This document shows, piece after piece, positions 36,250 through 44,775 of a stretch of DNA of 64,000 bases. The stretch is taken from NCBI GenBank assembly GCA_022828425.1, contig CP094685.1, positions 124,001-188,000 on the forward strand. Reading direction: 5' to 3'. The position numbers and the translations under genes were made by a program. The DNA is from Candidatus Thiothrix sulfatifontis (GTDB lineage: Bacteria > Pseudomonadota > Gammaproteobacteria > Thiotrichales > Thiotrichaceae). The notes below the pieces were generated by a model. That model made no database searches, was not told the DNA's origin, and saw nothing but the letters and a program-made list of their open reading frames with translations. Each line of letters opens with the position of its first letter. Positions within the stretch are counted from its first letter, which is position 1.

Positions 36250-37907
36250 CCAAACTGCCTAAGCTGGGCTTAATTTACTTACAACACGTTTGGCGCTTCT
36301 TCGATCAATCCAATTTTAAAGGCTGGCCTGAACCGATTGATATAGTCACCTATCACTGGGACAGCCCCAAGGAAGATTTCATTCAGCAAGTGCGGGCGCA
36401 GGGCATTGACGTGCTGATTGGCAATATTCCGGCGACCGCTTACGAGACGTTTTGCGCGATTGAGGCGGCGTTGCCGGAGGTGCGTTTTGTGCCATCCCTC
36501 AAGTCACAATTTGCGAATAAATCCAAAGAAAATGTGACCTTGTTTTGCCATCAGCATGACTTGCCTGTGCCGCATACCGAGATTTTTTACGATGAAGCGC
36601 AGGGTTATGCGTATTTAGCGGATTGTGTTTACCCCAAAATTATCAAGCGCAGTTACGGGGCATCCAATTACGGGGGTTACTTTGTCCACAAAGTGGATAG
36701 TGCAGCGGAAGCTATCGCGTTGTTTCGTAGCAAGCGTTACTTGCCGATGTATATTCAGGATTGTATCCCGCTGACGGCGGATATTCGGGTGATGTTGATT
36801 GGACATCAGCCGGTTTGTGCGTTTTGGCGCGTGGCAGGTGAAGGGCAATGGATTACCAATACCAGTCAAGGCGGTCACATGAGTTACAGCGGTGTGCCGC
36901 AGGTTGCCTTGGATTTAGCGGTCGCCGCCAGCCGTGCCGCCGAAGCGGAATACTGGGCATGTGACATCGCGGAAAGTAATGGTGAGTATTTCATTCTCGA
37001 ATGCGCCACCGCGTTTGCAGCGTTCCCTTACATTCGCGATTGGATTGGACAATACCTGATGTGGGATTTCTGCCCAGAACGCTTTGCGCAACCCGTCATC
37101 CCGCTGTATCACTGGGAAGCATTGGGCAAAGTGGATGCGCGTATTTTACGGCGGTTGCGCCATCTGGAATTCGGTGATAGCGACAACCCATCAGCGGACG
37201 GTGAGATGTGGGAACGCGAAGGCTATGAGCAATACGCGCTCCCGATGGAGCGCACGGGTACGCTACAAACCGTACCCAATGCCACTTATAGCCAGCAACC
37301 GCTACGCTTGACAACAACCAACGACCTCCCTAGCAGCGTTGCAGTGGTGGAATTATCCCGTGCTAACGCCGCTGTTGTTGCGGAAGTTGCAACTTCAATC
37401 CCAGCCTTTTTGGGTGAGAGCTATTTGGATACTGGTATGGGTGAATGCAGTGCGGAAGAGGGTATTTATACCCCCCGCCCCGTTAGCACCGTAACACCAC
37501 TTCCCCGCACTCTGCCCCCACTGGAAAACGCTCCCGCTGCGCCCGTGTTCGAGGAAATCACCGTCGTTATCCCTCTTGCTGCGCCATCGGCAGCAGTGCT
37601 TGATGAAATACCCGAAGAAATGCCAGAAGAAATATCTGAGCCAGCACTGGAAGAAGTGCCTGATGAAGTCCTCGATCAAGTCCCTGAGCAGCCAGAAATC
37701 CCCCCCAGCGATGACTCCGCAGTCAATATCAACCTAGCCACGCTGGAAGAATTGCAAACCATCGACAATTTAGGCGAGAAACGTGCGCGTAAAATCATTG
37801 CAGACCGTCAAGTGCATGGACTATTCTCTTCCTGCGATGACCTGTTGCGTGTCCCCGGAATCGGGCAAAAATTGCTGAATAAATTGTCCCCTTATCTCAA
37901 AACCTAA
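36246..37907 (+). CDS. ATP-grasp protein with C-terminal ComEA-like HhH domain
   Basis: The 553-residue product has an N-terminal ATP-grasp module (about 1-290): PKIIKRSYGASNYGGYFV (Lys134), MYIQDCIPLTADIRVMLIG, and FILECATAF, where the usual E-x-N metal motif reads E-C-A (Glu252, Ala254). A long Pro/Glu-rich linker (about 350-490) follows. The last 60 residues (VNINLATLEELQTIDNLGEKRARKII...LLRVPGIGQKLLNKLSPYL) are a helix-hairpin-helix pair like ComEA, a DNA- or protein-binding fold. Fusion of HhH to ATP-grasp is unusual. It may be a partner with reduced ligase activity. Confidence 0.8.
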   Translation: MTKLPKLGLIYLQHVWRFFDQSNFKGWPEPIDIVTYHWDSPKEDFIQQVRAQGIDVLIGNIPATAYETFCAIEAALPEVRFVPSLKSQFANKSKENVTLFCHQHDLPVPHTEIFYDEAQGYAYLADCVYPKIIKRSYGASNYGGYFVHKVDSAAEAIALFRSKRYLPMYIQDCIPLTADIRVMLIGHQPVCAFWRVAGEGQWITNTSQGGHMSYSGVPQVALDLAVAASRAAEAEYWACDIAESNGEYFILECATAFAAFPYIRDWIGQYLMWDFCPERFAQPVIPLYHWEALGKVDARILRRLRHLEFGDSDNPSADGEMWEREGYEQYALPMERTGTLQTVPNATYSQQPLRLTTTNDLPSSVAVVELSRANAAVVAEVATSIPAFLGESYLDTGMGECSAEEGIYTPRPVSTVTPLPRTLPPLENAPAAPVFEEITVVIPLAAPSAAVLDEIPEEMPEEISEPALEEVPDEVLDQVPEQPEIPPSDDSAVNINLATLEELQTIDNLGEKRARKIIADRQVHGLFSSCDDLLRVPGIGQKLLNKLSPYLKT

Positions 37908-37925
37908 ATGACTGCATGAGAGCTT

Positions 37926-40544
37926 GTGAAAAACCTTTACCATTCTTACCAGTGTTCTCTGGATTTTTTTGCGGCGTGTGCCAGCGCTCATCCGCAGTTA
38001 GTCAAGCTGGAGACGCTCGGTAAGACCTGGGAGGGGCGCGACTTGATCGCCCTGACCATCAGCGACAATCTAGCCGCCGCCGACCAACGCCCAGCACTGC
38101 TCTACACCGGCAGTATGCACGCCCGTGAATGGGTTGGGCATGAATTGGCAATCGGTTTTTTGCAACACATCCTCGATAATGTGGACTACGACCCCACGAT
38201 CCAATACGCGCTGCAACGCGCCACGCTGTACATGATTCCCTGCATGAACCCCGATGGCTTGGAATTTTCGCGCAACCACTTTTCGTTTTGGCGCAAAAAC
38301 AAACGTGTGAATGACGACGGCAGTTTTGGGGTGGATCTCAACCGTAATTTTCCGCATGGCTTCAGGAAGGTAGAGGATTGCACCTCCAATGTGTATTCCG
38401 GGCCTGAACCACTCAGTGAGCCAGAAACCCGTATCCTCAAAGCGTTCATTGATTCCCATACCAATATTACCCTGTATTTGGATTACCACTCGCAGGGCAA
38501 TGTGTTTTTTCCGGCGCACAATTTCTTGCACGAAGACAGTTGGGAAACCACCGATCTCAACAATCTGTGCGCGAATATGGCGTATGAAATCCACAAAGTG
38601 AGCAATCGCTCCTACGGCATCCATCAAGGCAAACCGCCCGCCAAATTGGTCGGTGGCAGTGCGCGTGAATACTGTTATTCGCGCGGGATTTTGTCGGCGG
38701 TGGTCGAGGTCGGGTCACGCAATATCTCCGATTATTTGGATGATATGCAGGAACATTTGCGCGAACAGTTTCCGGCATTGCTACGCGCCATGCAAACCGC
38801 ACCCAATTACGCTCCCAGCAACCCGCTGCACGAACGCATCCGCAACTTCCAAATTGCGCAAGTGTCTGCGGCCTCGGTCAGCTTGACGTGGGATTATGCC
38901 ACCAGTGAAGGCACGTATTTTGAAGTCTACCGTGCTTTCAAAGACAAACAGCATTGCAACGACAATACCCTGATCGGGCGCACCCACACCACCAGCTATG
39001 TGGACAATACCGTGCGCAGTGCCACCGATTACTACTACAACGTCAGAGCCGTGGATCGGGCAAGCAAATTGCGCTCGCCGTTTCCACCGCGTATTCAATT
39101 GCAAACGTTGTTGAGTGATCACGAGTTCCAACGCACGTATTTTTGCCTGAAAAATACCACGGGTTACGTTGCCGAACATTCGGATAAAAACCGCGCCCAT
39201 TTTGGCGTGAACTCGTTGTTTAGCGGCATTGATGAAACCAAAGGCATTTGCTATTCCGTCATCACGTTTGCGCTGGATACCTTGCCCAGCAATGCCATTA
39301 TTACAGCGGTCAAACTGTCGATCTACCCGATGGATCGCGTATCCACCACCATTGAACGTTACGGACAATGGAACGTCGGCATCGCCTGTATGCCCGAAGA
39401 AGTGGATACCCTTTACGACTACGCCAGCGTGCGCGATTTGGACATTCTCACTTACGTGGGGCGACCCGTGGACGCGGAACACTTGACGCAAGGCATTTGG
39501 ATCGACTGGTATTTAAGCGAATACGAATGCAAAGTCTTGACCAGCCAAATCCGCGAAGGGCAATTATTGCTGCGCATGGAAGGGCCGACTGACCTGCGCA
39601 TTGGGCGACGTTCACAAATGATGCAATGGGACATCGGCTACGGGCAGTTCGGTTCTGGCATCCAATACCGCCCCAAAATGGAAATCACCTACACGCTGGA
39701 GCCGCAACAAGTCCGCATTTACCCTGAAAACATTTTCACCAGCGCCCCCACGCATACCACCGAACACTTAGAAAACCGTTTACTGTGCGGCTACCGCGCG
39801 GGTGAACAAGCCCTACTGGGGTATTTTGAACTCAACTTATCGTCATTGCCGAATTACGACCACACCGTCATTACCCATGCTTGGTTAGAACTCACGGTGC
39901 AAGAAGCCAACGCCAGCGAGAATGTGCGCCTGCACATTGAACTGATTCAACCACCCGCCGCAGGGCTTCCCACTGATGCGACTGACCGCTGCCAATTCAC
40001 CGAATTGGAACGCATTGATTACGACATTAGCACCCGTACCTTAGCGGCGGAACAAACCTGCCTGCTCAAGTTTGCCACCTTCAGCTTGTTGCACCTCAAC
40101 GAAGCCCGCAAACGCCGTGAGAAAGTGTATTTCTGGATACGCCCCACCACCTCACGCCCGCTCAAACAGGAAAACTTGGTCGAATGGCACACCAAAGACA
40201 AAAGCAAAGCACCGCAATTGGTGATTCAATATTTGCAGAAACGCCGCCAGCCTGTCCCCAAAGTTACCAACTTGCGCGTTGTGGAGGAAAATGGGCAATT
40301 GAAATTGCTCTGGGATAACCCCTTGCACGATGATTTTCGCGGGGTGCGGATTATTCGCAACGTATTCCGTGAACCGCGTTCGCCGCACGATGGCGATAAA
40401 CTGTATGGCGGGGCAGATAATTACACCTTCGATACGTTTGGTAGCAAAGATGTGGCTAAGTATTATGCGGTATTCACTTACGACGATGTGCCGAATTATT
40501 CGGATGCGACGGTCATTTATTACCAGCCAGCCGCCAGCAATTAG
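37926..40544 (+). CDS. M14 zinc carboxypeptidase with appended beta domains
   Basis: The 872-residue product has a peptidase domain (about 1-285) with zinc ligands His65 and Glu68 (MHAREW) and His188 (LDYHSQGN), substrate motif DLNRNFPHGF and Glu261 (AVVEVGSRN) as catalytic Glu. An FN3-like domain (about 300-390), two DNRLRE-like beta modules and a last FN3-like domain (about 775-870) follow. Despite these extracellular-type parts, no signal peptide is seen after the GTG start. It lies 18 bases after the ATP-grasp/HhH gene. It may trim C-terminal residues added by the ligases. Confidence 0.82.
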   Translation: MKNLYHSYQCSLDFFAACASAHPQLVKLETLGKTWEGRDLIALTISDNLAAADQRPALLYTGSMHAREWVGHELAIGFLQHILDNVDYDPTIQYALQRATLYMIPCMNPDGLEFSRNHFSFWRKNKRVNDDGSFGVDLNRNFPHGFRKVEDCTSNVYSGPEPLSEPETRILKAFIDSHTNITLYLDYHSQGNVFFPAHNFLHEDSWETTDLNNLCANMAYEIHKVSNRSYGIHQGKPPAKLVGGSAREYCYSRGILSAVVEVGSRNISDYLDDMQEHLREQFPALLRAMQTAPNYAPSNPLHERIRNFQIAQVSAASVSLTWDYATSEGTYFEVYRAFKDKQHCNDNTLIGRTHTTSYVDNTVRSATDYYYNVRAVDRASKLRSPFPPRIQLQTLLSDHEFQRTYFCLKNTTGYVAEHSDKNRAHFGVNSLFSGIDETKGICYSVITFALDTLPSNAIITAVKLSIYPMDRVSTTIERYGQWNVGIACMPEEVDTLYDYASVRDLDILTYVGRPVDAEHLTQGIWIDWYLSEYECKVLTSQIREGQLLLRMEGPTDLRIGRRSQMMQWDIGYGQFGSGIQYRPKMEITYTLEPQQVRIYPENIFTSAPTHTTEHLENRLLCGYRAGEQALLGYFELNLSSLPNYDHTVITHAWLELTVQEANASENVRLHIELIQPPAAGLPTDATDRCQFTELERIDYDISTRTLAAEQTCLLKFATFSLLHLNEARKRREKVYFWIRPTTSRPLKQENLVEWHTKDKSKAPQLVIQYLQKRRQPVPKVTNLRVVEENGQLKLLWDNPLHDDFRGVRIIRNVFREPRSPHDGDKLYGGADNYTFDTFGSKDVAKYYAVFTYDDVPNYSDATVIYYQPAASN

Positions 40545-40591
40545 CCCAACTCCAGTACAAAACGCATTGAACCTAAATTAGGAATTAATAA

Positions 40592-41647
40592 ATGAACACA
40601 CCTATTCTTGCTTACGCCGCCCAGTCCGCTCACGACAACTTAGCCCCGTATCAGTTGGAACGGCGCGAACCGCGTGCTGACGATGTGGTGATCGAAATCC
40701 TGTTTTGCGGGGTCTGTCACTCCGATTTGCATCAAGCCCGTAATGACTGGGCGAACAGCGTTTACCCCGTGGTGCCTGGTCACGAAATCATTGGGCGCGT
40801 CCTCAGTGTCGGCTCATCTGTCACCCGCTTCCAAGCGGGCGACTCGGTGGGGGTCGGTTGCATGGTCGATTCCTGTCAGCATTGCGAACCTTGCCATCAC
40901 GGGCTGGAACAGTATTGCGCGGAATTCCCAACGCTGACCTATAACAGTATTGACCGGCACGATCACACGCCCACTTACGGCGGCTATTCGGAAAAGATCG
41001 TCGTTTCCGACAAGTTCGTGCTCAAAGTGCCGGATGGTTTGGATTTGGCAGGTGCGGCACCGTTACTGTGTGCGGGCATTACCACTTACTCGCCACTGCG
41101 CCACTGGAACGTTGGTAAAGGCAGCAAAGTAGCGGTTATCGGCTTGGGCGGTCTGGGTCACATGGGCTTAAAACTCGCCAAAGCATTAGGGGCTGAAGTC
41201 ACGTTGTTCACCCGTTCAGCGGACAAGGAGCAAGACGCCCGCCGTTTGGGAGCGGATAACATCGTGCTTTCCACGGATGACAGCCAGATGGCAGCGGTCA
41301 CCGGACGTTTTGATTTGATCATCGACACTGTGCCGTATATCCACGACATTAACCCGTATGTGCCGACGCTGGCGATCAGCGGCACCTTGGTTTTGGTCGG
41401 CTATCTGGGGCCGCTAGAACCTTTCCTGAATTCGGCGCCGCTGGTATTGGGGCGTAAATCCGTGGCGGGTTCACTCATCGGTGGCATTGCCGAAACGCAG
41501 GAAATGCTGGATTTCTGCGGCGAACACGGCATTACGTCCGACATCGAAGTCATTCAGATTCAAGAAATCAATGCAGCTTACGAGCGCATGTTGAAGAGCG
41601 AGGTGAAATACCGCTTCGTGATTGACATGGCATCGCTCAAAGCTTGA
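40592..41647 (+). CDS. Zinc-dependent alcohol dehydrogenase (YahK/CAD-like)
   Basis: The 351-residue medium-chain dehydrogenase has catalytic zinc site GVCHSDLHQ and VPGHEIIG, structural zinc Cys set DSCQHCEPCHHGLEQYC, and nucleotide-binding GLGGLGHMGLKLAK. It is close to NADPH-dependent cinnamyl-alcohol/YahK aldehyde reductases. It is 47 bases after the M14 gene, so it may be transcribed with that operon, though its function looks independent. Confidence 0.9.
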   Translation: MNTPILAYAAQSAHDNLAPYQLERREPRADDVVIEILFCGVCHSDLHQARNDWANSVYPVVPGHEIIGRVLSVGSSVTRFQAGDSVGVGCMVDSCQHCEPCHHGLEQYCAEFPTLTYNSIDRHDHTPTYGGYSEKIVVSDKFVLKVPDGLDLAGAAPLLCAGITTYSPLRHWNVGKGSKVAVIGLGGLGHMGLKLAKALGAEVTLFTRSADKEQDARRLGADNIVLSTDDSQMAAVTGRFDLIIDTVPYIHDINPYVPTLAISGTLVLVGYLGPLEPFLNSAPLVLGRKSVAGSLIGGIAETQEMLDFCGEHGITSDIEVIQIQEINAAYERMLKSEVKYRFVIDMASLKA

Positions 41648-41678
41648 CGTGATAAAATGAAAAACATTTTCTCACGTC
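41646..41678. terminator. Bidirectional terminator between adh and the PstS-OmpA gene
   Basis: GACGTGA-t-AAAAT pairs with ATTTT-c-TCACGTC around a 7-base loop, 12 pairs with one mismatch. It starts inside the adh stop codon and ends one base before the end of the opposite-strand gene. The A/T-rich inner stem makes it usable from both sides. Confidence 0.7.
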
Positions 41679-43265
41679 TCAAGGCTGCAAAAAGACCTCT
41701 ACCCGCCGACTTTCGCCCTGTGGCTGCGGGTATTCAGACCCTAAGCCTGCGATATACTGAACTTTCATCTGGTATTTATCTTCCAGCAAGCGCTGCACCC
41801 ATTCTGCCCGCGCAATGGACAAGCCTCGGTTATACAAGGCATTACCAGAACGATCACTGTGCCCAAATACGATTAGCCCTTTGCCGCGCTCTTCCGCTGA
41901 CAACCGCTGCACCCATGCATCCAATGCCGCTAACTGAACGTCATCAGGCGCGTCGCCCCCTGAAGCAAACGGAATATTATACGCTGGTGTCTTGCTCTGA
42001 TACTGCTGATAAGTGGGCGCAATCCCTTGAAAATTTTTCGCAATCACTCGCCCGCAAACCTGATTAACCGGGCAATTATCCGACGTAGCCAAGAAGCCCG
42101 TTGCGGTCACAAAATCTTGCCATTCGCTGGCTTCAATGCTGTCCAATAAGAAATTCGCAATCCGGTTATTCAAAGAGGCATCAGCCCCCACCGTGCTCGA
42201 ACCGTACAAGTAAACAGAACGCACAGTTTCCGGGTCGGTTAATCCTTGCAAAATACTGTCACGTGAAGGCGCAGCATAAGCCTGCCCCGCACGCTCAATT
42301 CCAATCGCTTTCACATTGGGGTTGCGACTTAAAAAGGAAACACTCGCATACCCAATCGCTTGTGGATCGCGGGCAACGGCATTAATCATTTCCACATTGG
42401 ATGCCACTTTGCTGCCTTGAATACCCTTCGACAATTGCAAATAGCTGCTTAAATCTTGGGTAGTCCCCGATTTTTCGCGGGTAAATACATGCCATTGCGC
42501 CGCTGCCTGCCCGTTGAAAATATTCTGCAAATCGTTGTAGGGCAAAGCACTCAGCGGATTGCTGCGGTTCACGATGATCGTCAGCGCATCTCGCCCGATT
42601 TTAACCACACGCGGCGGCTTGAGTTGCCCGTTCAGCCCCTGTAATTCATGGCTACCGGAAATCATCGCAATATCGGCATACCCGGTTTCCCATGCCTCAC
42701 GGCCTTTGCCGGAACCGACCGCATCCACAATAAAGCGCACCGCATCCAATTCTTTGAATACTGGGTCAGGGCGATTTTCCAAGGGTACGCCGGTAAAATC
42801 AGCATCAATCTGGATACTTTCCCCGCCAGACGTACCAATAGCCGTCACCGAAGTGGTAACGCGCACCGGATTATTCCGCGCCAATAACGCTTGTAAATAT
42901 TGCGGGATCAAATATTCCCCCAAAGTCGACGACCCCACCAGTCTAACCGTGGTGCGTGGCTCAAATGCATTGGGGAAACGCGTGGGCATCAACAACAAAT
43001 AAAACAACCATGCCATTCCCAACACCAGCCCCGCCAATGCCAACCAGTGCCGTAACTTGGCACGCTTGACGGGATCTTCTTCCTCACGTGAATGGGCATA
43101 CAACCAAAACAACCCTGTGGTCACCAACAGCACACCGATGCCTAACGCAGCATCCACTGGGTTATAGAGAAACCACTCCCAGTGCAGATAGGCCGTCAAC
43201 ATTCCTAAAATGGATACCCCACCGCCTTGCAGGGGAAGAAACAGCCTATCCTTAAGTGTTGCCAT
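41679..43265 (-). CDS. Membrane-anchored PstS-like/OmpA-like fusion protein
   Basis: The 528-residue product has two or three membrane segments in the first 90 residues (GVSILGMLTAYLHWEWFLY, ALGIGVLLVTTGLFWLY, WLALAGLVLGMAWLFYLLL), then a phosphate-binding PstS-like domain (about 105-400: VGSSTLGEYLIPQYLQALL, SGGESIQIDADFTG, DALTIIVNRSNPLS, GTTQDLSSYL) and a C-terminal OmpA-like domain (about 450-528: GLIVFGHSDRSGNALYNRGLSIARAEWVQRLL). It may sense phosphate or another anion and bind peptidoglycan. No Pst transport genes are nearby. Confidence 0.85.
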   Translation of the reverse strand: MATLKDRLFLPLQGGGVSILGMLTAYLHWEWFLYNPVDAALGIGVLLVTTGLFWLYAHSREEEDPVKRAKLRHWLALAGLVLGMAWLFYLLLMPTRFPNAFEPRTTVRLVGSSTLGEYLIPQYLQALLARNNPVRVTTSVTAIGTSGGESIQIDADFTGVPLENRPDPVFKELDAVRFIVDAVGSGKGREAWETGYADIAMISGSHELQGLNGQLKPPRVVKIGRDALTIIVNRSNPLSALPYNDLQNIFNGQAAAQWHVFTREKSGTTQDLSSYLQLSKGIQGSKVASNVEMINAVARDPQAIGYASVSFLSRNPNVKAIGIERAGQAYAAPSRDSILQGLTDPETVRSVYLYGSSTVGADASLNNRIANFLLDSIEASEWQDFVTATGFLATSDNCPVNQVCGRVIAKNFQGIAPTYQQYQSKTPAYNIPFASGGDAPDDVQLAALDAWVQRLSAEERGKGLIVFGHSDRSGNALYNRGLSIARAEWVQRLLEDKYQMKVQYIAGLGSEYPQPQGESRRVEVFLQP

Positions 43266-43446
43266 GCCAATACTCCAACTTGTAAGGTTTGTGTCTAATA
43301 CGCCCTAGTTTATATTCGATGCCCTTCAATGTGGCTTATTTCACTAAAGTATCATCAAATTTATCCATCGGCTTAACCCGCTTGCCGCGCTATCGACGTA
43401 CCTCTTGGCATCAGAAACGTCATTAATGTTCAGGAGTGCAGCGCGA

Positions 43447-44712
43447 ATGTCCACGATGGAAAACAAACTCAGCTTTACGTTTACCGGCTCTAGCGGTGAA
43501 TATTTCAAAATTTGGATCGTTAATACGCTCCTCACCATTCTCACGCTAGGGATTTACTCGGCGTGGGCCACGGTACGCACCAAACGCTATTTTTACGGAA
43601 ACACTTGGCTGGATGGGGCAAACTTCGAGTATCACGCCACCCCACTGCAAATTTTGCCGGGGCGCATCCTCGTTCTCCTGATGCTGGGTATTTATTTACT
43701 GTCAGCGCAGTTTTTTCCAGCAGGCATGTACATCATACTGATAATAGGCGTGGTGGTATTACCGTGGGCAATGTGGCGCAGTTTGCAATTTAATGCCGGT
43801 GTCAGCAGCTACCGCAATATACGCTTTAAGTTTGACGGCGATCTCGGCGGAGCGTATTGGCTGCTGTTGCTGTTACCCGCTTTAGCGGTGTTGGGCGTTA
43901 CGGTGTTAAACGTTATGTTGACTGGCAGTATGCCGGATTGGAACAGCGACTCGGCGTTTCTAGTCACACCTGAAATAACACAGTTAAACGCATTACAAGA
44001 GATGTTAGTGAGGTTATTGCTACTGACCAGCAGTGCATACTTGAGTACCACACTGTTCTTTCCCTATTGGCAGACGTTGTATAACCGTTACCGATTAGAC
44101 CAACACCGTTATGGTCAAGCGACATTTCAATCATTTCTCGCCGCCGGTGACGTCTACGTGATTTACTTGAAAGTGTTGGTCATTAGTGTATTGGTGGGGA
44201 TCATTGCGTTATTGATCTTTATGCTTGGCACTATGATTATCGGAGGCTTATTCGCGATGAATAACGCAATGCCTCCGAATAATCTTGATATTTTTTGGTT
44301 GATTGGGTTCACCAGCATTACGCTTTATACGCTGCTCATGATCACCGGCTCGTATTTACAAGCTTATGCGCGAGTGCGGTTACGCAATTACGTTTATAGC
44401 AATGTGATACTAAAAACCAGCAATTCAGCAAACACCAACACCAAGGCATATTTCCACTCAAACATGACCATCACCGATGTGTGGGGGCTGTATATTGGTA
44501 ATGCCTTGCTGCTGTTAATTACCCTAGGTTTAGCTTATCCCGCGATTAAAATACGTCTAGCACGTTATGCCGCACAAACTACCGCTCTTAGTATACGTGG
44601 GAATATCGACGCGTTTATTGGAGCAGAACACAACAATCAATCCGCACTGGGTGATGAGATCGCCACTGCATTAGAAGCCGATACTGATGTCAGCGTAGAA
44701 TTTGGAATATAG
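43447..44712 (+). CDS. DUF898 (YjgN-family) membrane protein
   Basis: The product has about 421 residues and six or more membrane helices. It contains the DUF898 signature twice: FTGSSGEYFKIWIVNTLLTILTLGIYSAWATVRTKRYFYGNT and, later, NMTITDVWGLYIGNALLLLITLGLAYPAIKIRLARY. The function of the family is unknown. ATG 43447 has AGGAG 11 bases upstream; 43456 is possible. Confidence 0.85.
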   Translation: MSTMENKLSFTFTGSSGEYFKIWIVNTLLTILTLGIYSAWATVRTKRYFYGNTWLDGANFEYHATPLQILPGRILVLLMLGIYLLSAQFFPAGMYIILIIGVVVLPWAMWRSLQFNAGVSSYRNIRFKFDGDLGGAYWLLLLLPALAVLGVTVLNVMLTGSMPDWNSDSAFLVTPEITQLNALQEMLVRLLLLTSSAYLSTTLFFPYWQTLYNRYRLDQHRYGQATFQSFLAAGDVYVIYLKVLVISVLVGIIALLIFMLGTMIIGGLFAMNNAMPPNNLDIFWLIGFTSITLYTLLMITGSYLQAYARVRLRNYVYSNVILKTSNSANTNTKAYFHSNMTITDVWGLYIGNALLLLITLGLAYPAIKIRLARYAAQTTALSIRGNIDAFIGAEHNNQSALGDEIATALEADTDVSVEFGI

Positions 44713-44775
44713 AACTAGAAGGTGGCGGGTTAATCGTGTTAATTTTCCACCATCTCCACTGCCCAAGACTGATTC

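Noticed and set aside
41657-42067. Plus-strand frame of 136 codons after adh
   Set aside because: It lies opposite the PstS-OmpA coding sequence, shows no family pattern and starts inside the terminator stem.
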